In this document: positions 34,129 to 42,372 of the stretch, in pieces
How positions within the stretch are numbered: position 1 is the stretch's first letter
Layout: every line of letters starts with the position of its first letter
NCBI GenBank assembly: GCA_020632875.1
Contig: JACKET010000010.1
Coordinates: 62,001 to 126,000 of the forward strand
Direction of reading: 5' to 3'
Length of the DNA: 64,000 nt
DNA from: Alphaproteobacteria bacterium
Lineage (GTDB): Bacteria; Myxococcota_A; UBA796; GCA-2862545
The notes under the pieces: model-generated
Told to the model about the DNA's origin: nothing
Database searches by the model: none
The model's input: only the letters and a program-made list of their open reading frames with translations
Translations under genes and position numbers: made by a program

Positions 34129-36270
34129 CGGACAGGCGGTCAGCCCCGCGATCCACTCCGAGAGCACGCCCGTACCGACGTCGTCGACGACGTGGCTCGC
34201 GATCGGCGGCATCCGGTAGGCCCCGAGGTCGCGCGTGCGCGCGAGGAGCACGGAGCTGGCGGGGTCGCCGGGCGCCACGATGCGCGGGTCGGCGATGCCG
34301 AGGTCGCCGTTCTGTGGCACGCCGCACAGGTTCGTGTCGGCGAGCGCCGTGGTGAGGCGCATGTCGAGGTCGCCCTGGCCCGGGCCCCCGGGGCGGTGGC
34401 ACTGCGAGCAGTTCACGTGCAGGTAGGTGCGCGCGCGCTCCTCGACGGACGCCGCGGCGTCGTCGACCGCGGGGAACGGCGTGACGGCGGGCGGCTCGGC
34501 GAGCATGCCGATGTGCACGAGCGTGTCGATCTGCGGCGCCTCGCGGTTGGTCGCCGGGTAGATCGCCGTGCGGTCGAGCTGGCCGAGCTCGATGCCCAGC
34601 GAGCGCCCCGCCGCCGCGGTGTGGCACTGCATGCACGCCGCGCGGGACGGGATCTCCCAGTCGACGCCGCTCGCGTCGACCACCTCGCTCGACCGGAGCA
34701 GGTCGGCATCGGAGCCATCCGCGCGCCACTTGTACGTGTACCCGCCCCACTCGTCGGCGTGCCGCATGAAGAGGCGCGTCTCGGTCAGCTGGCCGTTGAC
34801 GGTGAACTCCTTCATGAGCACCGTGCCCACGGGGAACTCGAGGTCGCCGTCGGCCGCGAGGGTCATCTGCGTGCCGTCGGGCAGGGCGAGCCAGCGGCGC
34901 TTCGCCGCGTGATCGGACCAGAACGGGTGGTTGATGTCGTACGGGATGACGCCCGACGCGACGCGCTGCGGGTTCGCCGGATCGACGCAGCCCGTCGCGG
35001 ACAGCGTGGTCGGGAAGTCGGGCTCGGCACCGCCGTCGAGCGGGTCGATGCGGAAGATCCGGCCGGTGTCGTGGGTGAGGTAGTACACCTCGCCGTCGTT
35101 GCCCTCGGCGAAGTGCACGATGGTGTGCCCCGTGTCGAGGAGCACGGTGCGACCGGGCTCTCCGGTGGTCGGGTCGTACACGATCGCGGTGATCTTGCCG
35201 TGGTAGTAGTCGGTGAAGAGGTACGTGCCGACGAGGCTCGGGATGGCCGAGCCGCGGTACACGACGCCGCCCATCACCGACCGACCGCCGTACGCGCTGT
35301 TCTGCCGGTACTGCACGACCGGGTCGATCACGCCTCCGGCGTCACAGGGGTTCGTCGCGTAGCAGTCGTTCCCCTCTTTCAGGCGCCAGCCGTAGTTGCC
35401 GCCGGACTGGATCCGATCGACCTCCTCGATCGCGTTCTGACCGACGTCGCCGGCCCACAGCTCACCCGTGGACGAGTCGATGCTGAACCGCCACGGATTG
35501 CGGAGCCCGTACGCGAAGATCTCTTCACGGGCGCCCGCCACGCCGACGAACGGGTTGTCGGGCGGGACGACGTAGGGCGGCGTGTCGACGTCGATCCGGA
35601 GGATCTTGCCGAGCAGCGTGCCGAGGTTCTGGGCCCGGTTCTCGGGGTCGCCCGCAGAGCCGCCGTCGCCGAACCCGATGTACAGCATGCCGTCGAGGCC
35701 GAAGGCGATGTTGCCGCCGTTGTGGTTGCTGTACGGCTGGGAGACCGTGAGGATCGTCTCGAGGGAGGCGGCATCCCAGTCGGCACCGCCGTTCGACGTC
35801 TGCACCGACGCGATGTGGCTCACCGGGCCATTGGCCGTGTACGACAGGAACACCTTGCCGTTCGTCTGGAAGTCGGGGTGGAACGCCAGGCCCAGCAGGC
35901 CCATCTCGCCGCCCGACGCCACGGGGCCCGTGATGTCGAGCACCACCTCGGCCGCGGGGCTCGCTTCGGTGCCGTCGAAGCGCTTCACCCGGCCATCCTG
36001 CTCGATGACGTACCAGTGATCCGCGTCGCCGGGCGCCTGGTACAGCCCCACCGGGCTGTTCAGCGAGACGCTGTTGAACACGCGGTTCACGTCGATCGCG
36101 GCGTCTTCGACGAGCCGCTCGCCGGGCGCGACGCACGACGGGTTCGCGGGCCGCTCGTCGTACCCGAAGTCGGCCTGCTGGATGTCGGTGTCGTCGGAGT
36201 CGATCTGCGTGTCGCCGTCCGACTTCTTGCAGGCGACGAGGACGAGAGCGAGGGCGGCGATCAGGCGCAT
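34126..36270 (-). CDS. Lipoprotein PQQ-dependent sugar dehydrogenase fused to a diheme cytochrome domain
   Basis: 714 residues. A lipobox signal (LVAC, about Cys14) leads into a GSDH-type beta-propeller (about 50-425: PVGLYQAPGDADHWYVIEQDG, GLAFHPDF, NHNGGNIAFG, GLRNPWRFSID, GDVGQN, NYGW). Residues about 440-714 match the SO2930-type diheme cytochrome layout: FWSDHAAKRRWLALPDG, a first heme site CMQCH and a second CSQCH followed by RPGG. Electrons from sugar oxidation could thus pass directly to bound heme c. The start ATG has GGAGG eight bases upstream; an in-frame start 24 bases earlier lacks one. No cytochrome maturation genes are seen in the window. Confidence 0.85.
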   Translation of the reverse strand: MRLIAALALVLVACKKSDGDTQIDSDDTDIQQADFGYDERPANPSCVAPGERLVEDAAIDVNRVFNSVSLNSPVGLYQAPGDADHWYVIEQDGRVKRFDGTEASPAAEVVLDITGPVASGGEMGLLGLAFHPDFQTNGKVFLSYTANGPVSHIASVQTSNGGADWDAASLETILTVSQPYSNHNGGNIAFGLDGMLYIGFGDGGSAGDPENRAQNLGTLLGKILRIDVDTPPYVVPPDNPFVGVAGAREEIFAYGLRNPWRFSIDSSTGELWAGDVGQNAIEEVDRIQSGGNYGWRLKEGNDCYATNPCDAGGVIDPVVQYRQNSAYGGRSVMGGVVYRGSAIPSLVGTYLFTDYYHGKITAIVYDPTTGEPGRTVLLDTGHTIVHFAEGNDGEVYYLTHDTGRIFRIDPLDGGAEPDFPTTLSATGCVDPANPQRVASGVIPYDINHPFWSDHAAKRRWLALPDGTQMTLAADGDLEFPVGTVLMKEFTVNGQLTETRLFMRHADEWGGYTYKWRADGSDADLLRSSEVVDASGVDWEIPSRAACMQCHTAAAGRSLGIELGQLDRTAIYPATNREAPQIDTLVHIGMLAEPPAVTPFPAVDDAAASVEERARTYLHVNCSQCHRPGGPGQGDLDMRLTTALADTNLCGVPQNGDLGIADPRIVAPGDPASSVLLARTRDLGAYRMPPIASHVVDDVGTGVLSEWIAGLTACP

Positions 36271-36330
36271 GGAACGGGCCTCCAGGGTCCTCACGGTACC
36301 GCGCGGGACCCGGGGTTGCCACGTACCCGC

Positions 36331-37824
36331 TTACGGCGTCACGAGGATCGGGAGCCCGGACACCTCGTCGCGCTCGCTCACGCCGTCGCCCGATTCGCCC
36401 GCGTAGCCCGCCAGCTTCGCGAGGGTGCCCTCGAGCGCTTCGATCAGCTCGAGCTCCTTGCCGAGGTCGGGGTCGCCCGCCGCCCGGAACCGATCGCCGA
36501 GCGCCGAGACCAGCTGGTACGCGCCGACCTGGTCGTTCTCGCGGTGGTGCAGCATCGCGACCTTCTTCAGCGTGGTGGCCTCGTCCACGAGCAGGCGCCC
36601 GCGCGTCAGGCCCACGGGCTCCGCGCCCTTGGCGAGCGTGAAGCCCATGGTGGCGGGCTCGACCGCACCGTCGCGCGCCGTGTAGCCCAGCGTGGCCGTG
36701 CCGAGCGCGCGGCCCTTCACGGGCAGGTCGCCGGACGGCGCGAAGCCGACGTAGATCCCCCCGCGGTCCTTCGACAGGAACACGGTCTTCACGCTCACGA
36801 CGAGCGATCCGTCCTTCCCCCACTCCACCGCGTCGCCCGGGATGCCGTAGATCCCCGCGATGCGCGTGCCCGGCGCCGGCTTCACCTCGAGCTCGAGGTC
36901 GTAGGCCAGCTCGGTCACGAACGTGTCGAAGTCCTCCGCGAACTTCTCGCGCATGGTCGGCGCGTCGGGGAAGAAGAAGAGATTCCCGCCGCGGACGCTG
37001 GAGATCTTCGTCGCGAGCTCGGCGCCGAACTGCACGCCGACGCCGAACGTCGTCATGCCGATGCCGTCCTTCGAGCCCGCCTCGGCGATGCCCATGAAGC
37101 CCTCGGCGTGCGTGTTGCCCACGTTCGGGCGCTCGTCGGTGAACAGCATCACGCGCGTGGCGCCGTCGAAGCTGCGCCGCGAGGAACGCGCGATCTCGAA
37201 GGCGTGGAGCAGGCCCGCCTCCATGTTCGTGGAGCCGTCGATGTGGATGCCCTCGATCGCCCGGCGCATCGCCGCGCGGTCGCGCGTGGGCGACAGGTGC
37301 GTCGTGACGCCGCTGCCGTACAGCACGATCGAGAGCTGGTCGTCGTCGCCGAGCTGGCCGACCATGGCGTCGAGGCTCTGCTTCACCATGTCGATCGGCT
37401 GATCGCTCATGGAGCACGACTGATCCACGACCGCGACGAGGTTCAGCGGCGGCCGGTGGTACGTCTCGGGCGTCAGGCCGCTGGCGAACCCGATCTGGCC
37501 GAGCCAGCGGACGTCGTCCTGCGCGAGGAGCCGCGCCTCGCCCGCCGCCGTGACGGTGCACAAGAGCCGGTCGCAGTCGCCATCCGGCAGCGGCAGGTCG
37601 TGCTCGGAGAACAGGCCCTCCGGCGTGATCACCTCGGGCAGCGGGATCTCGCCGTGCTTCGCGCGGTCGCGGAAGTACCCGATGTCCTGCGCGCCGCCGG
37701 GCGTCGCGCCGAAGCTCGCCTTCATCCGGCCGAAGCTCGGGGACGGAGCCGAGAACTCGATCATGTCCTCATCGTCGTCGGGACCACCGGCCACCGCCAC
37801 CAGCGCGAGAATCGAGAGCCACAT
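36331..37824 (-). CDS. Exported VWA-domain protein
   Basis: 497 residues. After a signal peptide (about 1-15) and a linker, a von Willebrand A domain starts near residue 125 with the MIDAS VVDQSCSMS (D-x-S-x-S), the Thr/Ser loop DGSTNMEAG, and LFTDERPNVG supplying the last Asp. C-terminal to it is a beta-sandwich (ARIAGIYGIPG, KDRGGIYVGF). The layout resembles YfbK-type VWA proteins with an N-terminal extension. Its partners are unknown. The start is ATG with GGAGG six bases before it; a TTG six bases upstream abuts the ribosome site. A 14-bp palindrome (37,833-37,846) overlaps that site. Confidence 0.82.
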   Translation of the reverse strand: MWLSILALVAVAGGPDDDEDMIEFSAPSPSFGRMKASFGATPGGAQDIGYFRDRAKHGEIPLPEVITPEGLFSEHDLPLPDGDCDRLLCTVTAAGEARLLAQDDVRWLGQIGFASGLTPETYHRPPLNLVAVVDQSCSMSDQPIDMVKQSLDAMVGQLGDDDQLSIVLYGSGVTTHLSPTRDRAAMRRAIEGIHIDGSTNMEAGLLHAFEIARSSRRSFDGATRVMLFTDERPNVGNTHAEGFMGIAEAGSKDGIGMTTFGVGVQFGAELATKISSVRGGNLFFFPDAPTMREKFAEDFDTFVTELAYDLELEVKPAPGTRIAGIYGIPGDAVEWGKDGSLVVSVKTVFLSKDRGGIYVGFAPSGDLPVKGRALGTATLGYTARDGAVEPATMGFTLAKGAEPVGLTRGRLLVDEATTLKKVAMLHHRENDQVGAYQLVSALGDRFRAAGDPDLGKELELIEALEGTLAKLAGYAGESGDGVSERDEVSGLPILVTP

Positions 37825-37832
37825 GTCCAACC

Positions 37833-37846
37833 TCCCAGGCCTGGGA
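37833..37846. promoter_or_regulatory. Perfect 14-bp palindrome over the VWA ribosome site
   Basis: TCCCAGGCCTGGGA directly upstream of, and overlapping, the GGGAGG used by the VWA gene. It might act as an operator or a translation-masking element. Confidence 0.35.
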
Positions 37847-37879
37847 CGGACACGTGGGAGCCCGGTCGGTTCCCTCGGG

Positions 37880-38674
37880 CTACTGCCCGAGGCCCGACGC
37901 GACCTTCGCCGCCTCTTCGATGGTGCGGGCGAGGATGCTGCGGATCCGCCCGTCCTCCATCGTGAGCAGGCCGGCGATCGTGCAGCCCGCGGGGGTGGTG
38001 ACCTCGTCTTTCAGCGCGGCCGGGTGGCGGCCCGTCTGCAGCACGAGCCGCGCCGCGCCCTGCATCGTCTGCGCGGCCAGCTCGACGGCCACGTCGCGCG
38101 GCAGGCCCATCCGCACGCCGCCATCCGCGAGGGACTCGAGGATCACGCAGGCGAACGCGGGCCCCGAGCCCGACAGCGCCGTGACGACATCGAAGTGCTT
38201 CTCTTCGAGCACGGCCACCCGCCCGACGGACGCGAACAGGCTCTCGCACAGCGCCAGCTGCGCATCGGTGGCGCCCGGGCCACCCGTGAGGACCGTCATG
38301 CCCTCGCGGATCAGGGAGGGCGTGTTGGGCATCGCGCGCACGATGGACGCGCCCGGCGCGAGTGCGTGGAGCTGCGCCGTGGTGACGCCCGCGCAGATGC
38401 TGACGAGCAGCTTGCCCTCGAGTGCGGGGCCGAGCTCCTGCAGCACCTGCTTCGCGATCTGGGGCTTCACCGAGAGCAGCACCACGTCGGCACCCGCGAC
38501 CGCGACGCGGTTGTCGGTGAGCGCGTTCACGTCGAGCTCGGTCGCGAGGCGCTCGGCGACGTGCTGCCGACGCGTCGTGACGGCCACCACGTCGACATCG
38601 GGGTTGTCGCGCAACCCGCCGATGATCGCCTGCCCCATCTTCCCGCACCCGATCACGGCCAACCGTGCAGCCAC
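37880..38674 (-). CDS. proC: Pyrroline-5-carboxylate reductase
   Basis: 264 residues, standard length. The N-terminal Rossmann motif is VIGCGKMGQAI, and the family signature GSGPAFACVILESLADGGVRMGL lies near 170-192, with TPAGCTIAGL near 230. ProC reduces pyrroline-5-carboxylate to proline with NADPH in the cytoplasm. The start is GTG with GGGAGG five bases upstream. It is transcribed 55 bases ahead of the VWA gene and divergently from the EamA transporter. Very likely the housekeeping enzyme. Confidence 0.93.
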   Translation of the reverse strand: MAARLAVIGCGKMGQAIIGGLRDNPDVDVVAVTTRRQHVAERLATELDVNALTDNRVAVAGADVVLLSVKPQIAKQVLQELGPALEGKLLVSICAGVTTAQLHALAPGASIVRAMPNTPSLIREGMTVLTGGPGATDAQLALCESLFASVGRVAVLEEKHFDVVTALSGSGPAFACVILESLADGGVRMGLPRDVAVELAAQTMQGAARLVLQTGRHPAALKDEVTTPAGCTIAGLLTMEDGRIRSILARTIEEAAKVASGLGQ

Positions 38675-38725
38675 GAAACCCTCCCGGTCGCTGGGCGACC
38701 CCTCGGGTGCTCGTTAACGCGGCGC

Positions 38726-39613
38726 GTGGCCCTGCATCCCGCACTCCGCGCTCGCGTCACCGTGGTCCTGGCTCTGGCCGTGCTCGGGATCTCGAGCTCT
38801 GCCGTGCTCGTGCGGCTGATGAGCGCGCCGCCCGTCGCGGTGGCCGCGTGGCGCTGCCTGTTCGCGGCCGTGCTGCTCTCGCCGGCCCTGCGGTACGCCA
38901 AGGGCATGACGGGCCGCGACCTGCGGTGGATCGGGCTCGCGGGCGTGTTCCTCGGGATGCACTTCGCCGCGTGGTTCGCGAGCCTCGACTACACGACGGT
39001 GCTGCGGTCGACCGTCCTGGTCGCGCTGGTGCCCGTGTGGACGGGCCTGCTCGAGTGGGCGCTGACCGGCCGCCGCCCCCCGACGCCGTTCTGGGTGGGC
39101 ATCGGGCTCGCGCTGCTCGGCGTGGCGTCGATGTCGACGGGCGAGCAGGGCACGGCGGGCTGGAAGGGCGATGCGCTCGCGGCCTTCGCGGGCGTGCTGT
39201 GGTCGGTCTACCTGCTCGTGGGCCGCGACGTGCGCCAGCGCGTGCACATCGGCACGTACATGTGCCTCGTGTCCGGCTTCGCGAGCCTGTCGATGTGGCC
39301 GCTGGCCTTCGCGACCGGCACGCCCGTGTGGGGGTTCCCGCTCGCCACGTGGGGCTGGCTGGTCGTCGCGACGCTCGGCCCGCAGCTCATGGGCCACCAG
39401 GGCTTCAGCTACGCCGTGAAGTACCTGCCGGCCTCGACGATCGCCGCGATCATGCTGCTCGAGCCGGTCGGGTCCTCCGCCCTCGCGGCGGCGGTCCTGC
39501 AGGAATGGCCGCCCGCGACGGCCCTGCTCGGCGGGGCCATCGTGATCGCGGGTGTGCTCGTGGCCCTGCGCGCGGCCCCCGTCGCAGACGAGCCGGACGC
39601 CGAAGCCGCTTAG
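38726..39613 (+). CDS. EamA-family (DMT) transporter
   Basis: 295 residues with ten membrane helices in two EamA repeats (about 5-140 and 150-285). Landmarks are SSAVLVRLMSAPPVAVAAWRC, WFASLDYTTVLRSTVLVALVPVW, and YAVKYLPASTIAAIMLLEPVGSS. EamA/DMT proteins export metabolites or amino acids. The start is a GTG without a clear ribosome site, so the exact N-terminus is less certain than the frame. It ends ten bases before the convergent gene at 39,623. Confidence 0.85.
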   Translation: MALHPALRARVTVVLALAVLGISSSAVLVRLMSAPPVAVAAWRCLFAAVLLSPALRYAKGMTGRDLRWIGLAGVFLGMHFAAWFASLDYTTVLRSTVLVALVPVWTGLLEWALTGRRPPTPFWVGIGLALLGVASMSTGEQGTAGWKGDALAAFAGVLWSVYLLVGRDVRQRVHIGTYMCLVSGFASLSMWPLAFATGTPVWGFPLATWGWLVVATLGPQLMGHQGFSYAVKYLPASTIAAIMLLEPVGSSALAAAVLQEWPPATALLGGAIVIAGVLVALRAAPVADEPDAEAA

Positions 39614-39622
39614 GGGGCCTCG

Positions 39623-40729
39623 CTATCCGCGGGCCTCGGGCTTCAGCAGCGCGTCGACGTACATCTTGTTGGCGAGGCCGCCGAGACAGTCCTTCCAGAG
39701 GTCGTTCTCGTCGAGCGACTCGTCTTCGTCCATCGCGGCGAGCTTGTTCTTGACCTGATCGACGCACATCTGCCACGCGACGATCGCGAAGCCCCCGAGC
39801 GCACGGACCTCGCGCGAGCTGCCGGCGATCGAGTTGATCGCGAGGATCGACTGCGGGTCGAACACGAGGTCTTCGTGCAGGCCGACGAACGGGTGCGCCG
39901 CGACCGACTCGCGCGTGGGGACATCGAGCTCGTAGGCGAGGATGTCGACCATCGCGGTGGCCTTGTCTTCGACCGACATGTTCGGGTCGGTGAGCTTCGG
40001 GTGGTTCTGGATCTGCTTCGAGATGAGGCGGATCTCTTCGGTGACGTTGCGGATGGTGTCGCGCTCGTTGAGCGGGGTCTTCGAGGTCTCTTGCGCGGCG
40101 TCGCGCTGGAACGCGGCGAGCGACTCGGGCATCTGCTCGGCCGCTACGAGGGCGCGGACGGCACCGGTCTGCTCGTCGAGGACCTCTTGCTTCACGTCGC
40201 CCTGCTTCACGAGCATGGCGGCCTTGTCTTCTTCGGAGAGGCCCGCCTTCTCGGCATCCTTGAGGATGTTGAGCTCTTGCTCGGCGAGGGCACCGGCCGA
40301 CATCTGGGCCTTCTTCTCGTTGAGGAGCGCGAGCTCTTCCTGGGGGGCGAGCCGGCGGCCGCGCTGGCTGTCTTTGTCGGCCTGATCCTTGGCCTCCTGG
40401 CGCTTCGCGTCGTCGTCCTGCGTGTTCGCCGCGAGGACCCGCGCCTCTTCTTCCTCTTCGTTCTGGTTGGACCGGACGACCTCTTCGTCTTGCCACCAGC
40501 TCTGATCGACCGCGCTCTCGCTGGTCTGCTCGGTCGCCATCGCCGCGAGCAGGCCCGCTTCGGAGCCCTGCTGGGCGAGCGCGCTGGAGGTGACATCCTT
40601 GATCTGCTCGTTGCCGTGCCGGCCGAACAGGTTCTCGGGCTTGACGGCCTCTTTCAGAGCTTCGGGAGCGGCGATCTTCTTGTCGAGATCCTGCCCGCCC
40701 TTCTTGCTGTTGCCGCTGTTGTTCGCCAT
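39623..40729 (-). CDS. Hydrophilic, acidic, helical protein of unknown function
   Basis: 368 residues, highly charged, no membrane segment and no signal. Residues about 70-200 are very Glu/Gln/Lys-rich (EEEEEARVLAANTQDDDAKRQEAKDQADKD), helical and probably extended. The C-terminal 130 residues look more globular (HPFVGLHEDLVFDP, LGGFAIVAWQMCVDQV). The start ATG has GGGGAG six bases upstream. I do not recognise a family; the composition resembles cytoplasmic adaptor proteins. Confidence 0.6.
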   Translation of the reverse strand: MANNSGNSKKGGQDLDKKIAAPEALKEAVKPENLFGRHGNEQIKDVTSSALAQQGSEAGLLAAMATEQTSESAVDQSWWQDEEVVRSNQNEEEEEARVLAANTQDDDAKRQEAKDQADKDSQRGRRLAPQEELALLNEKKAQMSAGALAEQELNILKDAEKAGLSEEDKAAMLVKQGDVKQEVLDEQTGAVRALVAAEQMPESLAAFQRDAAQETSKTPLNERDTIRNVTEEIRLISKQIQNHPKLTDPNMSVEDKATAMVDILAYELDVPTRESVAAHPFVGLHEDLVFDPQSILAINSIAGSSREVRALGGFAIVAWQMCVDQVKNKLAAMDEDESLDENDLWKDCLGGLANKMYVDALLKPEARG

Positions 40730-40806
40730 CTCGGGCTCCCCGGTGGGGCAGAGAGGAGGACGACCCCACACCCTCCAAGCGTACCACACCGGTACGCCCC
40801 TCCGGG

Positions 40807-42372
40807 TCAGCGTTCGTCGCCTTCGTCGGCGGTGTAGCCCAGGATCTCCAGCATCCGCCGCGTCTCCGGGTCGGCGAGCTGCTTCGCGTTGTCGTCCGGC
40901 TGCCGGTTGGCGGGGTCGTAGGCGGGCGTGGCGGCCTCCCAGGCGCGGAGCGCTTCGAGCAGCCGCTCGCGGGTCGTGGGATCGCCGTCTGCCAGGTTGT
41001 GCACCTCCTCCGGGTCGTTCGCCAGGTCGTAGAGCTCGTGCCGGTGGTCACTGGCCCGGACGAGCTTGTGGGAGCCGTCGAACACCGCGTGCAGGCTGCG
41101 CTGGAACTGGTCGGCGGGCAGGTCGGGGAACGCGCGGCGCACGACCGGCATCACCTCGTTCGGGTCGCGGAGCTCGCTGAAGATCAGCCGCGGCTCGGGA
41201 TCTGCGACGAGGCTCGGCGCGACGCCCGGCAGCGGCGGCGCCCCCGCGAGCTCGAGCACGGTCGCCGGCACGCTCGCGACGCTGACGGTCGTGGCGATGC
41301 GGGCCGGCCGCATGCCCTTCGGGTAGCGGACGATCAGCGGCACGCGCACGAGCGGCTCGTAGAGCGCCCAGCGATGGCTGTAGAGCCCCTTCTCCCCCAG
41401 CATCTCGCCGTGATCGGCGGTGAGGATCACGATCGTGTCGTCGAGCAGGCCGCGGCGCTCGAGGTCGCCCATCATCTGCTCGAACGCGCGGTCGAGGTCG
41501 AGGATCGCCGCGTCGTAGGTGCCGGCCATCGCGTCGAGCTCGGGCCGGGTGTACGCGTGCTTTCCCGACATGAAGGACATCAGGGCGAACAGCGAGCTGT
41601 CGGTGTCGAGCGCGAGCTGGATCGACGCCTCGTCGAGCAGCGCCCGCCGCGACTGCAGGCTCGGGACCCGCGGCTGGTGGGCCTCCATCAGGTTCACGAA
41701 CGCGAAGAACGGTGCCGAGCGGTCGTGCTCCTCGTCGAGCCAGTGGTCGAAGGCGCGCTGCGCGACGGGCGCCGCGTCCTTGAACAGCGTGAGCTTCTTG
41801 CTCCAGCCGTCGCCGTGCCCGTCGGGCGCCCACGCCGGGCTGATCTCGGTGCTGCGGTCGCGCGGGATCAGCTTGCGTGCCGTGGCCTTGCGCGCGGCGG
41901 CCTTGTACCGGCCGCGGAACGTGTGGTCCTGCACCCCGAAGCCCTGGAGCATGTTCACGAAGTCGCTGACGAAGCGGTTCCCCGTGAAGGCCCAGGTGTC
42001 GTAGCCGGCGTCGGACAGCTGCTCGGCCAGCGTGACGTAGTGCTGGTCGAGCCACTTGTAGTGCGTGTCCATCCCGTGCGTGCGCAGCGGGAGGCCCGTG
42101 AACAGCGAGGCGTGCGTGGGCCCCGTCCACTCGCTGGACGCGATGGCGTGCTCGTAGACCACCGCCTCCTTCGCGAAGCGCTCCAGGAACGGCGTGGTGT
42201 CGCGGGAGTGCCCGTACAGGCTCATCCGGTCGGCCCGCACGGTGTCCCACACCACGAGGAGCACGTTCGGGCGGGCGTCTCGCGAGGCAGGCCACAGAAC
42301 GGCCGACACGGCGAGCGCCACCGCGACGACGCCCACGAGGCCGAGGAGGGCACGGCGCTGCCCCTGGGTCAC
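40807..42372 (-). CDS. Sulfatase-like hydrolase/transferase with Thr at the nucleophile site (second of pair)
   Basis: 521 residues from a GTG overlapping the previous stop. One membrane helix (about 8-28) anchors an alkaline-phosphatase-superfamily domain. Metal-site motifs are present: VVWDTVRADRMSLYGH, ILTADHGEMLGEKG and HRWALYEPL. The segment where sulfatases carry C/S-x-P-S-R reads T-G-P-T-H (EWTGPTHASLFTGL), so no formylglycine can form. Such proteins may use Thr as a phospho-group nucleophile, as in LTA-synthase-like transferases. Paralogous to the gene just upstream. Substrate unknown. Confidence 0.82.
   Translation of the reverse strand: MTQGQRRALLGLVGVVAVALAVSAVLWPASRDARPNVLLVVWDTVRADRMSLYGHSRDTTPFLERFAKEAVVYEHAIASSEWTGPTHASLFTGLPLRTHGMDTHYKWLDQHYVTLAEQLSDAGYDTWAFTGNRFVSDFVNMLQGFGVQDHTFRGRYKAAARKATARKLIPRDRSTEISPAWAPDGHGDGWSKKLTLFKDAAPVAQRAFDHWLDEEHDRSAPFFAFVNLMEAHQPRVPSLQSRRALLDEASIQLALDTDSSLFALMSFMSGKHAYTRPELDAMAGTYDAAILDLDRAFEQMMGDLERRGLLDDTIVILTADHGEMLGEKGLYSHRWALYEPLVRVPLIVRYPKGMRPARIATTVSVASVPATVLELAGAPPLPGVAPSLVADPEPRLIFSELRDPNEVMPVVRRAFPDLPADQFQRSLHAVFDGSHKLVRASDHRHELYDLANDPEEVHNLADGDPTTRERLLEALRAWEAATPAYDPANRQPDDNAKQLADPETRRMLEILGYTADEGDER

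Noticed and set aside
37825..37830. TTG at 37,830 as start of the VWA gene
   Set aside because: It touches the GGAGG; the ATG six bases later has proper spacing.
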